Assembly: GCF_022511585.1 (NCBI RefSeq)
Contig: NZ_JAKWBN010000001.1
Span: 854,269 to 918,268 of the forward strand
DNA: 64,000 nucleotides
Source of the DNA: Shimazuella soli
Lineage (GTDB): Bacteria > Bacillota > Bacilli > Thermoactinomycetales > Thermoactinomycetaceae
Direction of reading: 5' to 3'
How positions within the stretch are numbered: position 1 is the first letter of the stretch; each line of letters begins with the position of its first letter. The notes beneath the pieces are model-generated. The model was not told the origin of the DNA. It made no database searches and was given only the letters and a program-made list of their open reading frames with translations. Position numbers and translations under genes: made by a program. Shown one piece after another: positions 25,893 through 34,461 of this stretch.

Positions 25893-26552
25893 ATGATGGA
25901 GACATTAGCCTCTTTACAACAAACAAAAGCGATACATCTAAATAAATTGTGGAAACTCGATGTACTTCAAACATTTTTAACCGAAATAACCTCTATTCTA
26001 AAGGTTCCTTCTAGCCTTGTAGCTGCTTCTCAATTTTCAAAACGGTATAGCTCTTATTTATTTTCTTTAAGTCTTAATCAATTGTTAACAAGTGGGAAAT
26101 TTCCTTTGATTCAAAGAGATCGAGATTTTATCGAATTCAACTATCAGACAGGTGAGCTAGAGCTTATTATCCAAGAAAGTACAGTAAAGTATCAGGCGAA
26201 ACATTGTTCCAAAATACAAATGGATCGTTATATTCAGCACTATTTTGCTGAACACTTGGTTCCATTATGGTCTTCTATCTCCCAACTTACGGGCATTAAA
26301 ATGGATTTATTGTGGGAAAATACCTTCATTTATATTGCTTGGACCTGTTTAAATAAAACAAAAACACCAGACTCATATGACAATTTTATTTATTTAACTC
26401 GAGAAGCAGATGGAAGTCTATTTCATTTGTCAGAAAATCCTTTTACTGCTTTTCATGCAGGTGCTGTTCGCAATAAATGTTGCTTGTATTTTATGATGCC
26501 GGGTGCATCGGGTGTCAAATGCAAAAACTGTCCACTTGACTGTAAGAAATAG
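25893..26552 (+). CDS. FhuF-like ferric siderophore reductase
   Basis: A 219-residue cytoplasmic protein. The C-terminus carries the cysteine pattern CC-x12-CxxC (NKCCLYFMM...VKCKNCPLDCKK), which in the FhuF family binds a [2Fe-2S] cluster used to reduce ferric siderophore iron. The rest of the sequence is weakly conserved, as usual for the family. AAGGGA precedes ATG 25893. Control by the Fur box just upstream strongly supports an iron-acquisition role. No siderophore transporter is adjacent. Confidence 0.78.
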   Translation: MMETLASLQQTKAIHLNKLWKLDVLQTFLTEITSILKVPSSLVAASQFSKRYSSYLFSLSLNQLLTSGKFPLIQRDRDFIEFNYQTGELELIIQESTVKYQAKHCSKIQMDRYIQHYFAEHLVPLWSSISQLTGIKMDLLWENTFIYIAWTCLNKTKTPDSYDNFIYLTREADGSLFHLSENPFTAFHAGAVRNKCCLYFMMPGASGVKCKNCPLDCKK

Positions 26553-26587
26553 ATTTGTTCAGTAGAATATTCCTACCAGTTTTTGCC

Positions 26588-26614
26588 GATCCTATATATA
26601 GGATCATTTTTTAT
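26588..26614 (+). terminator. Palindromic terminator
   Basis: The palindrome GATCCTATATATAGGATC is followed by a T-run, after the FhuF-like gene. Confidence 0.75.
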
Positions 26615-26641
26615 TTATTTTAAAATTGGTGTGAGATATAA

Positions 26642-27307
26642 ATGGGAATGTTTATTCTAATAGTAGTATTGGGATTAGGATTGTTGATTTATTTTTCTAA
26701 AATTAAAATCGAAATTAATTATAAGCGAACAGATAAACAAGATAAAGGGGAACTAAAAGTAAGGGCTTTAGGAGGTCTTCTTCACTACCGTTTGTCTATT
26801 CCTACTATTGATTTCAAAAATGTGGATAAGGGTGTAAAAGTAGAAAGTAACAAAGAGTCATCTACAGATAAAAAAGCAGAAGATACATTCATCAACAAAG
26901 ATAAAATTGAATTCTTGTACGAGAATTATGAAGATTTATTACACCGAGTTAAATATTTCCAAGAGAGTGTTAGGTGGTTTATGAGTCGTGTACATTGTAC
27001 GAAATGGGATTGGGAGACAAATGTAGGGACAGGAGATGCTGCAGAGGCTGGTGTATTAACTGGTATGATATGGGGAGTAAAGACAACGGTACTCGGATTT
27101 TTTAGTCATTATATTCAATGGGATAGCAGACCCCAAATAGAAGTAACTCCTTGTTTTCAACAGGCACTACTTGATACATCATTTGTGGCTAAATTTTCGT
27201 TTACATTTGGAAGTGCAGTGCGTTTTCTTTTGCTTTTATGGTTCAGATTTAAAAAAAGTAATAAAAAATCTCATATCCTTTCAACCCAACGAATAAGTAA
27301 TATGTGA
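26642..27307 (+). CDS. DUF2953 family membrane-anchored protein (YtfI-like)
   Basis: 221 residues. One N-terminal membrane segment (FILIVVLGLGLLIYF) is followed by a basic stretch and the DUF2953 pattern (KIEINYKR..., then CTKWDWETNVGTGDAAEAGVLTGMIWGVK and ...PQIEVTPCF). In Bacillus and relatives such a gene (ytfI) is the partner of gerW/ytfJ. Here a terpene synthase unit and a gene-poor stretch separate the two. It probably acts in sporulation at the forespore membrane, but no mechanism is known. Confidence 0.75.
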   Translation: MGMFILIVVLGLGLLIYFSKIKIEINYKRTDKQDKGELKVRALGGLLHYRLSIPTIDFKNVDKGVKVESNKESSTDKKAEDTFINKDKIEFLYENYEDLLHRVKYFQESVRWFMSRVHCTKWDWETNVGTGDAAEAGVLTGMIWGVKTTVLGFFSHYIQWDSRPQIEVTPCFQQALLDTSFVAKFSFTFGSAVRFLLLLWFRFKKSNKKSHILSTQRISNM

Positions 27308-27367
27308 TGGTAAAGAGTCTGTTAGCATACTCTTAGTGGATAAGATTTAGCCAGTTCACAAGTGAAC

Positions 27368-27396
27368 AACAAAAAACACCCGTATAAGACGGGTGA
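27368..27396 (-). terminator. Terminator of the terpene synthase operon
   Basis: Read on the minus strand, CACCCGT/ACGGGTG is followed by TTTTTT. It lies about 140 bp beyond the terpene synthase stop. I see no gene in 27397-27538. Confidence 0.7.
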
Positions 27397-27538
27397 ATGA
27401 TAATTCCAAAAATCTCTTTCTAAGTTAGAATGAAGTTGTTCGGGCTATATGATAACGAAAGGGAGAGAAAAAGCTTAAACAAAGCAAATCACTTATGCCA
27501 AACGAAGTGGTTGTGCAAGGGTAAGGTGAACTTTTCTT

Positions 27539-28549
27539 CTAGGAAATTTTATTAGTACCTTGGGTTAATATATATCTTTGAGACTTTTTTCCCACCCAGT
27601 CGACATGTCCTCTAATCCAAGATTGCAAGAGGCCTACATACTTGCTTACATCTTGATCAGTTTTTGATCCAAGAACAGGTATTTCTTTCTTTAAAACCAA
27701 AAACCGTTCTACCATTTTATTTACTCGTTCAATTACTTGGTTAACTGCATCTTCAACAGTGGTTTGATTTTGTTGTACCATTTGCAAAACCAAGTTATGA
27801 TGAACTTCTTCTTGTAGAATCTCTTTACCATGCGAAAAGAGATCATTACAAAGGGTTATGTGCATGACAGTTAAATCTGTCATTTCTCTTAAAATAGGAT
27901 GATTTTTCATTTCAATGGGTACGTTCATCTTTTCTGTGATATCTCCTAAATCCATGGAAGGATATACGGCACCAGAAAAATAGCGATTGCGAATATATTC
28001 TTCTTGAGAAGGGATAATATGAAACTGGCGATTTCGAGATTCCCAGACACAAGCATCAAAATATCCCTTCATTCCATTTATAAAATTTTCCTGCCACTGA
28101 AGATCTGGTTGATGTTTACAAATCCGATTCCAAAGTTCGCACATTGATTCAGCAATAGGATCTTGTGCATCTCTTGATAGGATGGTTCGATCAATTAACA
28201 GTTGTAATAGATAATCAAAGCGACGGCGGAGCTTTGTATAGTCTTGTCCGATTTCTGAAGTATCATTCAGATCATCAAGTAAAAAAAGCCATGCATTCCA
28301 ATCAGAAACAATAAATTGTTCTTCTTTGCCAGCATTTGGATAGGCGTAAACCATTAACCAACTATAGCCATATGATTGAAACTTCCGCTCATCTTCAAAA
28401 TTATCAAAAAAGCCAAAATACCTTACCCAATCATTCATGTGTTTTTCTGCTTCTACTCCAAATTCACATTCTTGAAAATCAAATGGAATATAAAGTTTTT
28501 TAATAATTTCTGGAATAGGAATAACCATATGTTGATAAATATTATTCAC
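27539..28549 (-). CDS. Class I terpene synthase (probable sesquiterpene cyclase)
   Basis: 336 residues with the bacterial class I terpene cyclase layout. The aspartate-rich metal motif DDLND follows WNAWLFLL near residue 90. The NSE motif is complete as NDLFSHGKE near residue 228 (Asn, Ser and Glu in place). A C-terminal Arg-Tyr pair sits in KSQRYIL. No second domain is present, so it resembles single-domain sesquiterpene synthases rather than geosmin synthase. Substrate (farnesyl diphosphate) and product are inferred only. It forms an operon with the EthD-like gene 13 bp upstream. No P450 or prenyltransferase is adjacent. Confidence 0.88.
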   Translation of the reverse strand: MNNIYQHMVIPIPEIIKKLYIPFDFQECEFGVEAEKHMNDWVRYFGFFDNFEDERKFQSYGYSWLMVYAYPNAGKEEQFIVSDWNAWLFLLDDLNDTSEIGQDYTKLRRRFDYLLQLLIDRTILSRDAQDPIAESMCELWNRICKHQPDLQWQENFINGMKGYFDACVWESRNRQFHIIPSQEEYIRNRYFSGAVYPSMDLGDITEKMNVPIEMKNHPILREMTDLTVMHITLCNDLFSHGKEILQEEVHHNLVLQMVQQNQTTVEDAVNQVIERVNKMVERFLVLKKEIPVLGSKTDQDVSKYVGLLQSWIRGHVDWVGKKSQRYILTQGTNKIS

Positions 28550-28562
28550 ATCCTTATTCTAA

Positions 28563-28904
28563 TTAGAAATGATACCGGGTTACAGTATCTTCAACACCTA
28601 TAAACCAATGAGATTTTACCCCTAGAGAGTTAAATACAGAAATCAATTCACTACTTCTTTCGTCACTAATCATAGCTTCGATCGCTTCAGTAGTGGGGAA
28701 ATAAGCTGTAATACTAAAGAAAATATCATTTCCCAAAGTAACTTGAAACAGCTCTGATTCTACTGGATTTACTTCACAATATTGGATCTTCACAACCCCA
28801 TTGATCTTAATAGATTCTGGTAAAAACGCTTCCTTATATAATTTGATGAAGTGTTCCTTATCGGTATCAGGATTAGCTTCACAAAGTATCGTCAATGTTT
28901 TCAT
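28563..28904 (-). CDS. EthD-like ferredoxin-fold protein
   Basis: 113 residues forming one alpha-beta barrel (dimeric ferredoxin-like) domain of the EthD/NIPSNAP type: MKTLTILCEANPDTDKEHFIKLYKEAFLPESIKINGVVKIQYCEVN at the N-terminus and FFSITAYFPTTEAIEAMISDERSSELIS in the middle. EthD-like proteins occur beside natural-product enzymes and may bind or rearrange small hydrophobic molecules, but no reaction is established for most of them. Its position as first gene of the terpene synthase unit suggests a role with the terpene product. Family assignment is moderate. Confidence 0.65.
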   Translation of the reverse strand: MKTLTILCEANPDTDKEHFIKLYKEAFLPESIKINGVVKIQYCEVNPVESELFQVTLGNDIFFSITAYFPTTEAIEAMISDERSSELISVFNSLGVKSHWFIGVEDTVTRYHF

Positions 28905-29783
28905 AGATGTTTTCCTTTCTGTTTCAATGGATATCTAGTTTAAAATACTTGAATCAAATCAATGGCTCATTCTTACTTATATAATATCAGATTTTTATTA
29001 AAGTTTGTTGTGTTAATCTTCACAATTAAATAGAAAAACACATCATAAAACCGTGGTTATGATGTGTGTGGTCAACACCAATCCACGGAGGCAGAAACAA
29101 CGAGTTTAGCATGGTTTTCATTGAAAAATCATCCACTATGCTAATAGATGACCAAAAGTTATTTGCTAGGACTAATGAACTTTCATTTTTTGGTTTCATC
29201 GTAAATATGCGAAATACTTCTTAAAAACTAAATTTCTGACTCAATGAGGATCGAGTGGTGCTAAAAATCCAGATTGGATTATTTTACATCATGACCATTG
29301 GATTACTTTGTTTTAATTATTTGACTACTGATTATAATCCTCTGATTTACATTAAGAACTATCCATGGAACGGCAAGTAATTTATTTTCCAGATAAATTA
29401 TGTAACAAGCTCTCATCTATATCCATTTGACAAACTTACCATGCAGTGAGTTGGTGATCAGATATAAATGAAACAGGAATACTTCAAGAAGATTCGATGC
29501 ATGCAACACATTCAATTTTTAATGTTGGCGGGATATTGTAACTTTCTGCGTTTTGTATACCTTTATGTTCTTGAAATGTAAAACTAAACCTTATTTTCAT
29601 TGTTACATTGCCCCCTTATTTGTAATGTATTTGATAAACAAATTATAATCGTTTGAATTAAATTTTTGTACCCATAAATATGAAAATTAATGACTAATTT
29701 GCATCTGAATATTCTTTTGCCATTGGGAAAAGCTAAATCTGATTTCAACATAAGGGTAGTTTGATCATGAAGGAGGATATAAA
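28905..29783. other. Gene-poor stretch of about 0.9 kb
   Basis: Located between the EthD-like gene and gerW. It holds a perfect 11-bp inverted repeat with an 8-nt loop (29038-29048 with 29057-29067) and several open frames of about 35-40 codons (for example from 29111 and from 29468) that match no family I know. Base composition is AT-rich. It may contain decayed genes, but I cannot name any. Confidence 0.6.
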
Positions 29784-30248
29784 GTGTCAAACGAACATCC
29801 TATTCAAGGCTTAATGCAAACAGCTATGGAAAACCTCAGGGATATGGTAGATGTCAATACTATTATAGGTGCACCTGTAGAGACTCCTGATGGCCAAGTG
29901 ATTATTCCAGTTAGTAAAGTAGGATTTGGATTTGCGGCAGGTGGAAGTGAGTTTTCAGCTGGAGTGAAGCCAAAATCGAATGGAAATGGAAATGGACATG
30001 AACCAGGAAAACAAGATGGTAAACATTTTCCTTTTGGCGGAGGTAGTGGTGGTGGAGTATCAATCACTCCAGTGGCATTTATTGTAGTTGGGGATCATGG
30101 TATTCGCTTGCTCAGTATGGATGGAAATGCACACTTAATCGATCGAATTTTTGACTTGGCACCAAACTTATTTAGTAAATTTGGCGGAAAAAGAAAAGCG
30201 GGGGTTTGCGGTACAGGGGAATCAGCACCCCAAACTCCTATCGATTAA
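29784..30248 (+). CDS. gerW: GerW family sporulation protein (YtfJ)
   Basis: 154 residues. The core VNTIIGAPVETPDGQVIIPVSKVGFGFAAGGSEF is the GerW/YtfJ signature. A Gly-rich, low-complexity middle (NGNGNGHEPGK, FPFGGGSGGGV) precedes the conserved SITPVAFIVVGDHGIRLLSMD. In B. subtilis GerW is a sporulation protein needed for normal response to some germinants. GTG 29784 follows AAGGAGG. Its usual ytfI-type partner is 2.5 kb upstream, beyond the terpene operon. Confidence 0.92.
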   Translation: MSNEHPIQGLMQTAMENLRDMVDVNTIIGAPVETPDGQVIIPVSKVGFGFAAGGSEFSAGVKPKSNGNGNGHEPGKQDGKHFPFGGGSGGGVSITPVAFIVVGDHGIRLLSMDGNAHLIDRIFDLAPNLFSKFGGKRKAGVCGTGESAPQTPID

Positions 30249-30517
30249 TTGTCGTTTCTATAAACCCGAGGTGATCACTTTTTACCTCGGGTTTTCTAGT
30301 TGAGGTACCAATAGGATAATACGTAAAATTATTTTCTGTTTTTTCATACATAACTGGGTATGAATAATACAAAATAAAAAATATACAGTTAAAACTATAT
30401 GTTTATGAACTATAGAAATGTATAAAAGCGACACATAATTTCTTAATATATACTAAAGTATGTGTACATGTTTTTCGTTTACATATAATTCAGTTCTAAG
30501 TGAAGGAGTTAAGTATT

Positions 30518-31567
30518 ATGGAAGGATCAAAATTTATTGGTTATGTAGGAACATATACAAACACAGAAAGCAAAGGCATTTATTCGTTTGAATTGGATGC
30601 CAAAGAAGGACAGATTGTGAATCTGAAGGTCGCAGCTGAATTGGAAAACCCTACTTATTTGGCGATCAGTTCAAATCGCCAATATCTTTATTCGGTAATA
30701 AAAGAAGGGGATATGGGTGGTGTTGCAGCATTTTCTATGGATGGTCAGGGTGAACTCACGTTTATTAACGCAGAGATGTCAGCTGGTTCCCCTCCTTGCC
30801 ATGTGAGTGTAGACCAAGATCAGCGTTATGTTTTTAGTGCGAATTATCATAAAGGAACGGTAGAATCTCATCCTATCAGTTCAAATAATGGAATTATCTA
30901 TCCGCCATCTTCTATTATCCATCATGAAGGTACTGGACCAGATCCGAGACAAGAAAAACCTCATACTCACTTTGCTGCAATGACACCAGATAATAACTAT
31001 TTAGCTGTTGTAGAACTAGGAAGTGATTATTTGATTACTTATCAAATAGATGATAATGGACAATTAGAAGAAGTAAGTCGATTGAAAATTCGTCCAGGAA
31101 GTGGCCCGAGACATCTTGTTTTTCATCCTGAAGATCCAAATTTTGCTTATGTAATGACGGAATTTAGTTCTGAGGTCATTGTACTTTCTTACAATGATAA
31201 AAATGGGAGTTTTGCAGATATTCAAACAATATCTACTCTCCCAAGTGATTTTACTGAAAATAACCAAGGGAGTGCGATACATATCTCCAGTGATGGCAGA
31301 TATGTATATGCAGGTAATCGTGGACATAATAGTATTGTTATTTTTGAAGTTGATGAGCAAACCAAAAAATTGACTTTTATAGACCGAACTTCTACAGAAG
31401 GAGATTGGCCAAGGGATTTTGTGTTGGATCCAACCGAGAAGTATGTAATCGCCTCCAACCAAAATTCGAGTAACCTCGTTTTGTTTGCGAGGGATGTAGA
31501 GACAGGAAAATTGAGCCTTTTACAAAATGACATCCAAGTTCCTAATCCTGTATGTGTAAAATTTTAG
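30518..31567 (+). CDS. Lactonase family seven-bladed beta-propeller protein
   Basis: About 349 residues, without signal peptide. The sequence pattern is that of the 6-phosphogluconolactonase YkgB/Pgl group: YVGTYTNTESKGIYSFELD at the start, SPPCHVSVDQDQRYVFSANYHKGTVESHPI, DPRQEKPHTHFAAMTPDNNYLAVVELGSD, GPRHLVFHPEDPNFAYVMTE. It probably hydrolyses a sugar lactone in the cytoplasm. The physiological lactone cannot be inferred. ATG 30518 follows GAAGGAG. A 270-bp AT-rich spacer with no gene lies upstream. Confidence 0.85.
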   Translation: MEGSKFIGYVGTYTNTESKGIYSFELDAKEGQIVNLKVAAELENPTYLAISSNRQYLYSVIKEGDMGGVAAFSMDGQGELTFINAEMSAGSPPCHVSVDQDQRYVFSANYHKGTVESHPISSNNGIIYPPSSIIHHEGTGPDPRQEKPHTHFAAMTPDNNYLAVVELGSDYLITYQIDDNGQLEEVSRLKIRPGSGPRHLVFHPEDPNFAYVMTEFSSEVIVLSYNDKNGSFADIQTISTLPSDFTENNQGSAIHISSDGRYVYAGNRGHNSIVIFEVDEQTKKLTFIDRTSTEGDWPRDFVLDPTEKYVIASNQNSSNLVLFARDVETGKLSLLQNDIQVPNPVCVKF

Positions 31568-31582
31568 TTTTTATCACAAATA

Positions 31583-31625
31583 AAAATCAAACCCGCTTCT
31601 AGTTTTGAGAAGTGAGTTTGATTTT
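31583..31625. terminator. Bidirectional terminator
   Basis: A long stem (AAAATCAAAC...CTTCT with AGAAG...GTTTGATTTT) between two convergent genes, with T-rich flanks both ways. Confidence 0.85.
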
Positions 31626-31634
31626 CTATTGCTA

Positions 31635-32516
31635 TTATTCTCCTGTGTATTCATATGCTGCAACCCATGTGATCCAAATGGTTGCAGATGAATTTGGAGC
31701 GGCTTGTTCTCCATTTAAAGCACTTTCGGATTGGATGATCCAGGACATGGGTTGATCAGGAACTTTGGAACCTTCAGAAGTTCCAACTTCCTTTCCATCA
31801 AGGATAAATCTCACTTTTTCAGGGGACCATTCCGTTACAGCAGTATGCCAAACTCCATAAGGTTGTCCAGTATCAAAGGCATCTTGCTTTTTGCCATCTG
31901 GGTCTCCTTTGTGATGCATAAAAGCAGATATATTATCATCTAATTCGAGTTCAGGGAAGTCAATTTCACATCCTGGGCAGGAATTGTTATCATCTGGCCA
32001 TTGCAACCAAGCTAGTTTGTAGCCTGGTGTTGTCTCTGCCTTAAAACGAATGACATATCGGCCATATTTTGATCCGGCGATTTTTTTTGGAACAACCGCA
32101 GCAACTTGATTTTCTCCACCATTGTTAAACATTTTAATCTTCATCACGCCATCCCCATTTGGCAGTGGTTCAATAGAGATAGTCTCTTCTGGATTGTAAA
32201 TACCGCCTAATGGATACTTACGTTTTTTTGCAGTATCAGGCCATCCGTGCGGATATGCCCACCAGATGCTTTTTTGTGGCTCAGGAAGACCATTGCAGTA
32301 GGCGTTTTTAGGATCCATGGCGTTATGATCACAATCCGAAAATTTTCCAACTGGAACATATTGACCATTGAAGTTATCTGCAAAAACTTGCTTCCAGCCA
32401 GGTAAATTTCCTTTCGGCATAGAATTATCCACGTTTTTACTTGTGGTGGTAGATCCATAGGCAGGAAATAAGGTTACGATAAATATCAAACAAATGATCA
32501 AAAATTTCAATTTCAT
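31635..32516 (-). CDS. Secreted glycoside hydrolase family 16 protein
   Basis: 293 residues with a cleavable signal peptide (about residues 1-21). The GH16 catalytic pattern ExDxxE appears as E184-I-D186-F-P-E189, with nucleophile and acid/base glutamates intact. Jelly-roll segments around it (KYGRYVIRFKAETTPGYKLAWLQWP, GVWHTAVTEWSPEKVRFILDGKEVG) also fit. GH16 enzymes cut beta-1,3/1,4-glucans, agars and related polymers. Substrate is unknown. Cys pairs (Cys62/Cys74 and Cys180/Cys183) suggest disulfides in the exported protein. It probably degrades external polysaccharide. Confidence 0.82.
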   Translation of the reverse strand: MKLKFLIICLIFIVTLFPAYGSTTTSKNVDNSMPKGNLPGWKQVFADNFNGQYVPVGKFSDCDHNAMDPKNAYCNGLPEPQKSIWWAYPHGWPDTAKKRKYPLGGIYNPEETISIEPLPNGDGVMKIKMFNNGGENQVAAVVPKKIAGSKYGRYVIRFKAETTPGYKLAWLQWPDDNNSCPGCEIDFPELELDDNISAFMHHKGDPDGKKQDAFDTGQPYGVWHTAVTEWSPEKVRFILDGKEVGTSEGSKVPDQPMSWIIQSESALNGEQAAPNSSATIWITWVAAYEYTGE

Positions 32517-32680
32517 GCTTTCACTCCTGTGAAATCAAATTGATTTGAATAACCAATTTACTTGCTTGTATAAATGTTAGTATATTTCGAAATGAAAGTA
32601 AATGAATATTCCCTCTATTTATTATAGTAATTTGTCCTAATGAATAAATAAAGAACTTTGTGATCACATTGTTGGAAGTG

Positions 32681-32709
32681 GTCTATTTCTTTACTTTGTT
32701 CGCATAAAC
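32681..32709 (+). promoter_or_regulatory. Sigma-E-like promoter of dacB-spmA-spmB
   Basis: CATAAACT at 32702-32709 fits the sigma-E -10 pattern CATAnAnT. GTCTATT at 32681-32687 is a reasonable -35 with a 14-bp spacer. dacB is sigma-E controlled in B. subtilis. Confidence 0.5.
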
Positions 32710-32742
32710 TGGTACAAACCCTAGCTGGGCGAGGTGAAACCA

Positions 32743-33873
32743 GTGAAACGATGGTACTATTTCGTCATAATCGCTGTAATATTGTTTGTCCCTATCTATG
32801 TTTATGCAACTCCCCCATTAGCGGGTTCTGCACAAGCTGCAATCTTGATGGATCGTGACTCTGGTAGGATATTATTTGCCAAAAATGCTGATAAAGAGAT
32901 GAAGATAGCGAGCTTAACCAAAATCATGACTGCATTAGTGGCAATCGAACAATCCAAGTTGGACAGTATTGTCACAGTGGGACCAAATGCAGTTGGAGTT
33001 GAAGGATCTTCGATATATCTGAAAAAGGGAGAGAAAATTCCTCTTGAACATTTGTTGTATGGACTTATGTTGCGGTCTGGAAATGATGCAGCTACAGCAA
33101 TAGCAGAACACGTAGGAGGTTCTGTAGAAGGTTTTGTATATTTGATGAACCAAAAAGCTAGTTTTCTAGGTTTACAGCATACCCATTTTACAAATCCACA
33201 TGGTTTGGATCAACCGAATCACTATTCCTCTGCGAAAGATTTAGCTATCTTAACTAGCTATGCGTTAAAAAATCCTGTTTTTCAACAGATAGTCAAAACG
33301 CAAGTAAAAACAATTGATTGGCCTAATTTGGACTGGAATCAAAAATTTTACAATAAAAACAAATTATTACGGTTGTATCCTTGGGCTGATGGGGTGAAAA
33401 CAGGTTTTACGAAACAAGCAAGAAGAACACTTGTTACTTCCGCTACGAAAAACGGAATCCAGCTTATAGCAGTTACATTAAATGACGGAAATGATTGGAA
33501 CGATGCAATTGATATGTACAATTATGGATTTGCCAATTATAAAAAAGAAGTGATTGTAAAAAAAGGACAACTTCTTGCTATGATGGGTGTAACAAATAGG
33601 AAAAACAAAGAACTATATATGATGGCTGGAAAATCATTTTTATATCCATTAACCAAAGATGAAAAGAAGAAATTACGAATTCAAACGGTACAAAGCACCC
33701 CAACAGAAACAATACGGACAGACAATCAAGCAATCGGAATTGCTAAGATTTATTTGGAAGAACAATTAATTGGTTCTGTCCCCATATTGTCCGCATACCG
33801 TGACAAACCAACCTATTTTCAAAGAGTAGAACAAGTACTGTCTTCTGTCGTTGCTAGGGTGGTGGAACCATGA
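32743..33873 (+). CDS. dacB: D-alanyl-D-alanine carboxypeptidase DacB (sporulation)
   Basis: About 376 residues. An N-terminal signal/anchor segment is followed by the penicillin-binding serine hydrolase domain with SLTK (Ser57-Lys60), SGN in LRSGNDAA and KTG in DGVKTGFT, then a C-terminal domain. In Bacillus, DacB trims peptides during cortex formation in the mother cell, and dacB is co-transcribed with spmA-spmB, exactly as here. GTG 32743 is preferred over GTG 32734 because GAGGTG at 32731-32736 is correctly spaced from it. It overlaps spmA by 4 bp. Confidence 0.93.
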   Translation: MKRWYYFVIIAVILFVPIYVYATPPLAGSAQAAILMDRDSGRILFAKNADKEMKIASLTKIMTALVAIEQSKLDSIVTVGPNAVGVEGSSIYLKKGEKIPLEHLLYGLMLRSGNDAATAIAEHVGGSVEGFVYLMNQKASFLGLQHTHFTNPHGLDQPNHYSSAKDLAILTSYALKNPVFQQIVKTQVKTIDWPNLDWNQKFYNKNKLLRLYPWADGVKTGFTKQARRTLVTSATKNGIQLIAVTLNDGNDWNDAIDMYNYGFANYKKEVIVKKGQLLAMMGVTNRKNKELYMMAGKSFLYPLTKDEKKKLRIQTVQSTPTETIRTDNQAIGIAKIYLEEQLIGSVPILSAYRDKPTYFQRVEQVLSSVVARVVEP

Positions 33874-34457
33874 TTCATTACATATGGATGTTTTTGCTGC
33901 TTAGTGGGGTAGTAGCGGCAGCTGCAAAAGGACGAATTGATCTAGTCACTTCTGCAACATTGACAGGAGCAAAAGACGCAATTACGGTTTGTTTTGGATT
34001 AATCAGCATTATCGTATTTTGGTTGGGGATGATGCAGATTGCCCAAGATGCAGGTTTAGTGAGAAAATTAGCTAAGTTATTGGGGCCCATTGCACGCTTT
34101 TTATTTCCTAGTGTTCCAGCAGATCATCCAGCTATGGGATACATTTTGTCAAATATGAGTGCTAATTTATTTGGATTAGGAAGTGCAGCAACACCTATGG
34201 GTTTAAAAGCGATGGAAGAGCTACAGAAATTAAATCCTGATAAGCAAACTGCAACACCGGCTATGTGTACACTCCTGGCTATTAATACTTCTGGTTTAAC
34301 CTTAATACCTACCACCGTTATTGGTCTGCGTTTAAAATATGATTCCCTTAATCCTACTGAAATCATTGGTCCTACGATGATTGCAACTTTTATCGCTACT
34401 TCGATGGCAGTCCTTATTGACCGGTACTACCAACGAAAATATAGCAGAAAGGGATAA
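33870..34457 (+). CDS. spmA: Spore maturation protein A
   Basis: A 195-residue integral membrane protein of the nucleoside-recognition (Gate) domain family. The motif SNMSANLFGLGSAATPMGLKAMEELQKLNP and the C-terminal LLAINTSGLTLIPTTVIGLR are diagnostic. With SpmB it is needed for dehydration of the spore core. Second gene of dacB-spmA-spmB. Confidence 0.94.
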   Translation: MIHYIWMFLLLSGVVAAAAKGRIDLVTSATLTGAKDAITVCFGLISIIVFWLGMMQIAQDAGLVRKLAKLLGPIARFLFPSVPADHPAMGYILSNMSANLFGLGSAATPMGLKAMEELQKLNPDKQTATPAMCTLLAINTSGLTLIPTTVIGLRLKYDSLNPTEIIGPTMIATFIATSMAVLIDRYYQRKYSRKG

Positions 34458-34461
34458 ATTT

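Noticed and set aside
29584-29790. Minus-strand 68-codon frame upstream of gerW
   Set aside because: No ribosome binding site and no similarity. It overlaps the gerW control region.
31064-31533. Minus-strand frames within the lactonase gene
   Set aside because: Antisense shadows of a clearly recognised gene.
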